From Prevotellaceae bacterium (lineage in GTDB: Bacteria; Bacteroidota; Bacteroidia; Bacteroidales; Paludibacteraceae), in the NCBI GenBank assembly GCA_031271465.1, contig JAISVR010000018.1:1-45601 (forward strand): DNA of 45,601 nt, read 5' to 3'. Positions 45,159-45,601 of the stretch are shown in pieces. The notes under the pieces are model-generated. The model was not told the origin of the DNA. It saw only the letters and a program-made list of their open reading frames with translations, and did not search any database. The stretch's first letter is position 1. Every line of letters begins with the position of its first letter. Position numbers and translations under genes: made by a program.

Positions 45159-45191
45159 AAACTTGTTAAGTTTTGAAGACTTAACAGGTTT
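45159..45191. terminator. Terminator-like 33-bp palindrome, copy 4
   Basis: AAACTTGTTAAGT pairs with ACTTAACAGGTTT (one G-T pair). It lies downstream of the partial small gene, inside the right repeat arm. Confidence 0.7.
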
Positions 45192-45233
45192 AATTTTTTA
45201 GGCGTGTTTGTCGTTGCGAACGAAATTCACTTC

Positions 45234-45303
45234 GTCATTGCGAGGAGGTACGACGAAGCAATCTATCAGCACAGGAATGGATTGCTTCGTACCTCGCAAT
45301 GAC
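45234..45303. repeat. Palindromic interspersed element
   Basis: GTCATTGCGAGGAGGTACGA and its facing arm surround the spacer CTATCAGCACAGGAATGG. It is the counterpart of 2860-2930. Confidence 0.9.
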
Positions 45304-45397
45304 GGGCTGTGCTTCGGTTCGTGTCATTGCAGGCTTGACAAAGCCTTTTTTACACGCCAAAGGGATAATCTCATTTTTTTCGGAGAGATTTCTATTC

Positions 45398-45601
45398 TTA
45401 CCAGTCAAACTCATGAGTTAGCTTCACCAGGTCGAGATAGAAGTCCATCGACATTGTCAGCGTATTGAAATTTCCCCTGATGCATTCGTCTATCCCCTCA
45501 TGATAGCCGATGTAGTTTTTAGCCACTTCATACAGTCCGAGAAAGTGATATAAAGGACTTTTCCCGTCTACCCCGCAAGAAAATAGTGCGAGTTTGATGT
45601 C
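45398..45601 (-). CDS. Small unknown protein, second copy (5' part outside window)
   Basis: The last 67 residues are visible, from DIKLALFSCGVDGKSPLYHF to LTHEFDW. They match the protein at 32313-32639 except for four residues (Cys to Gly, Val to Ile, Leu to Met, Gln to Leu). The frame is intact to the window edge. The final codons are shared with the right arm of the large inverted repeat. Confidence 0.75.
   Translation of the reverse strand, partial: DIKLALFSCGVDGKSPLYHFLGLYEVAKNYIGYHEGIDECIRGNFNTLTMSMDFYLDLVKLTHEFDW

Larger units (their letters stand above)
44951..45413. repeat. Right arm of the ~465-bp inverted repeat (partner at 2749-3214)
   Basis: It is the inverted partner of the left arm, with the same internal order. 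It ends inside the last codons of the partial small gene. It covers most of the 615-base gap upstream of the hydrolase gene. The remaining bases 44783-44950 hold only AT-rich leader sequence with no clear promoter. Confidence 0.9.

Overview
The window looks like chromosome of a member of the Bacteroidales (Bacteroidetes). The evidence is a recurring -7 promoter box of the form TAnnTTTG (usually TATCTTTG), an exported enzyme with a C-terminal type IX secretion (T9SS) sorting domain, a DUF4494 protein, a DUF6261-like protein, moderate to low GC, and tightly overlapping ATGA or TAATG gene junctions. No rRNA, tRNA, CRISPR array, transposase or phage gene was seen.

Layout. Bases 1-2670 hold the 3' part of a secreted pectinesterase gene. 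Bases 3219-24536 form one long minus-strand surface-polysaccharide locus, read from right to left. It starts with an ABC exporter (wzm/wzt type, 22353-24536), followed by a sugar aminotransferase and an acetyltransferase, a run of GT2 glycosyltransferases, a GtrA-like membrane protein, an acyltransferase-3, further glycosyltransferases and acetyltransferases, a GT39-like membrane enzyme, UDP-GlcNAc 2-epimerase (wecB), a DUF354 protein, an initiating sugar-phosphate transferase and a FemAB/GNAT-like protein. A TATCTTTG promoter at 24565-24572 is the likely main start of this transcript. The gene set suggests an O-antigen or A-LPS type glycan that is started on a lipid carrier, completed in the cytoplasm and exported by the ABC transporter. 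There is no recognisable Wzx or Wzy.

Bases 24681-45601 are mostly housekeeping genes: rlhA-like U32 protein, dsbD, def, ruvX, a DUF6261-like gene, a small unknown gene, DUF4494 gene, lipoprotein gene, yggS, panD, panC, lrgA/lrgB, nth, ftsK, lolA-like gene, an unknown exported Cys-containing protein, trxB and a secreted metallo-beta-lactamase-fold hydrolase.

The most unusual aspect is the repeat load. A palindromic element built from the half-site GTCATTGCGAGG...GAAGCAATC occurs at about 15 places. It sits between genes, between promoters and start codons (rlhA, dsbD, lrgA), and in frame inside genes (gtrA, a GT2 gene; a related element in the FemAB-like gene). A 33-bp terminator-like palindrome recurs at four gene ends. 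A ~465-bp inverted repeat (2749-3214 and 44951-45413, about 95% identical by eye) brackets 42 kb including the whole glycan locus. There are also eight perfect-length 41-bp tandem units that each encode two hairpins (30980-31307), and a structured ~175-nt leader with mutually exclusive pairings (32666-32814) before a small unknown gene present in at least two copies in the window.
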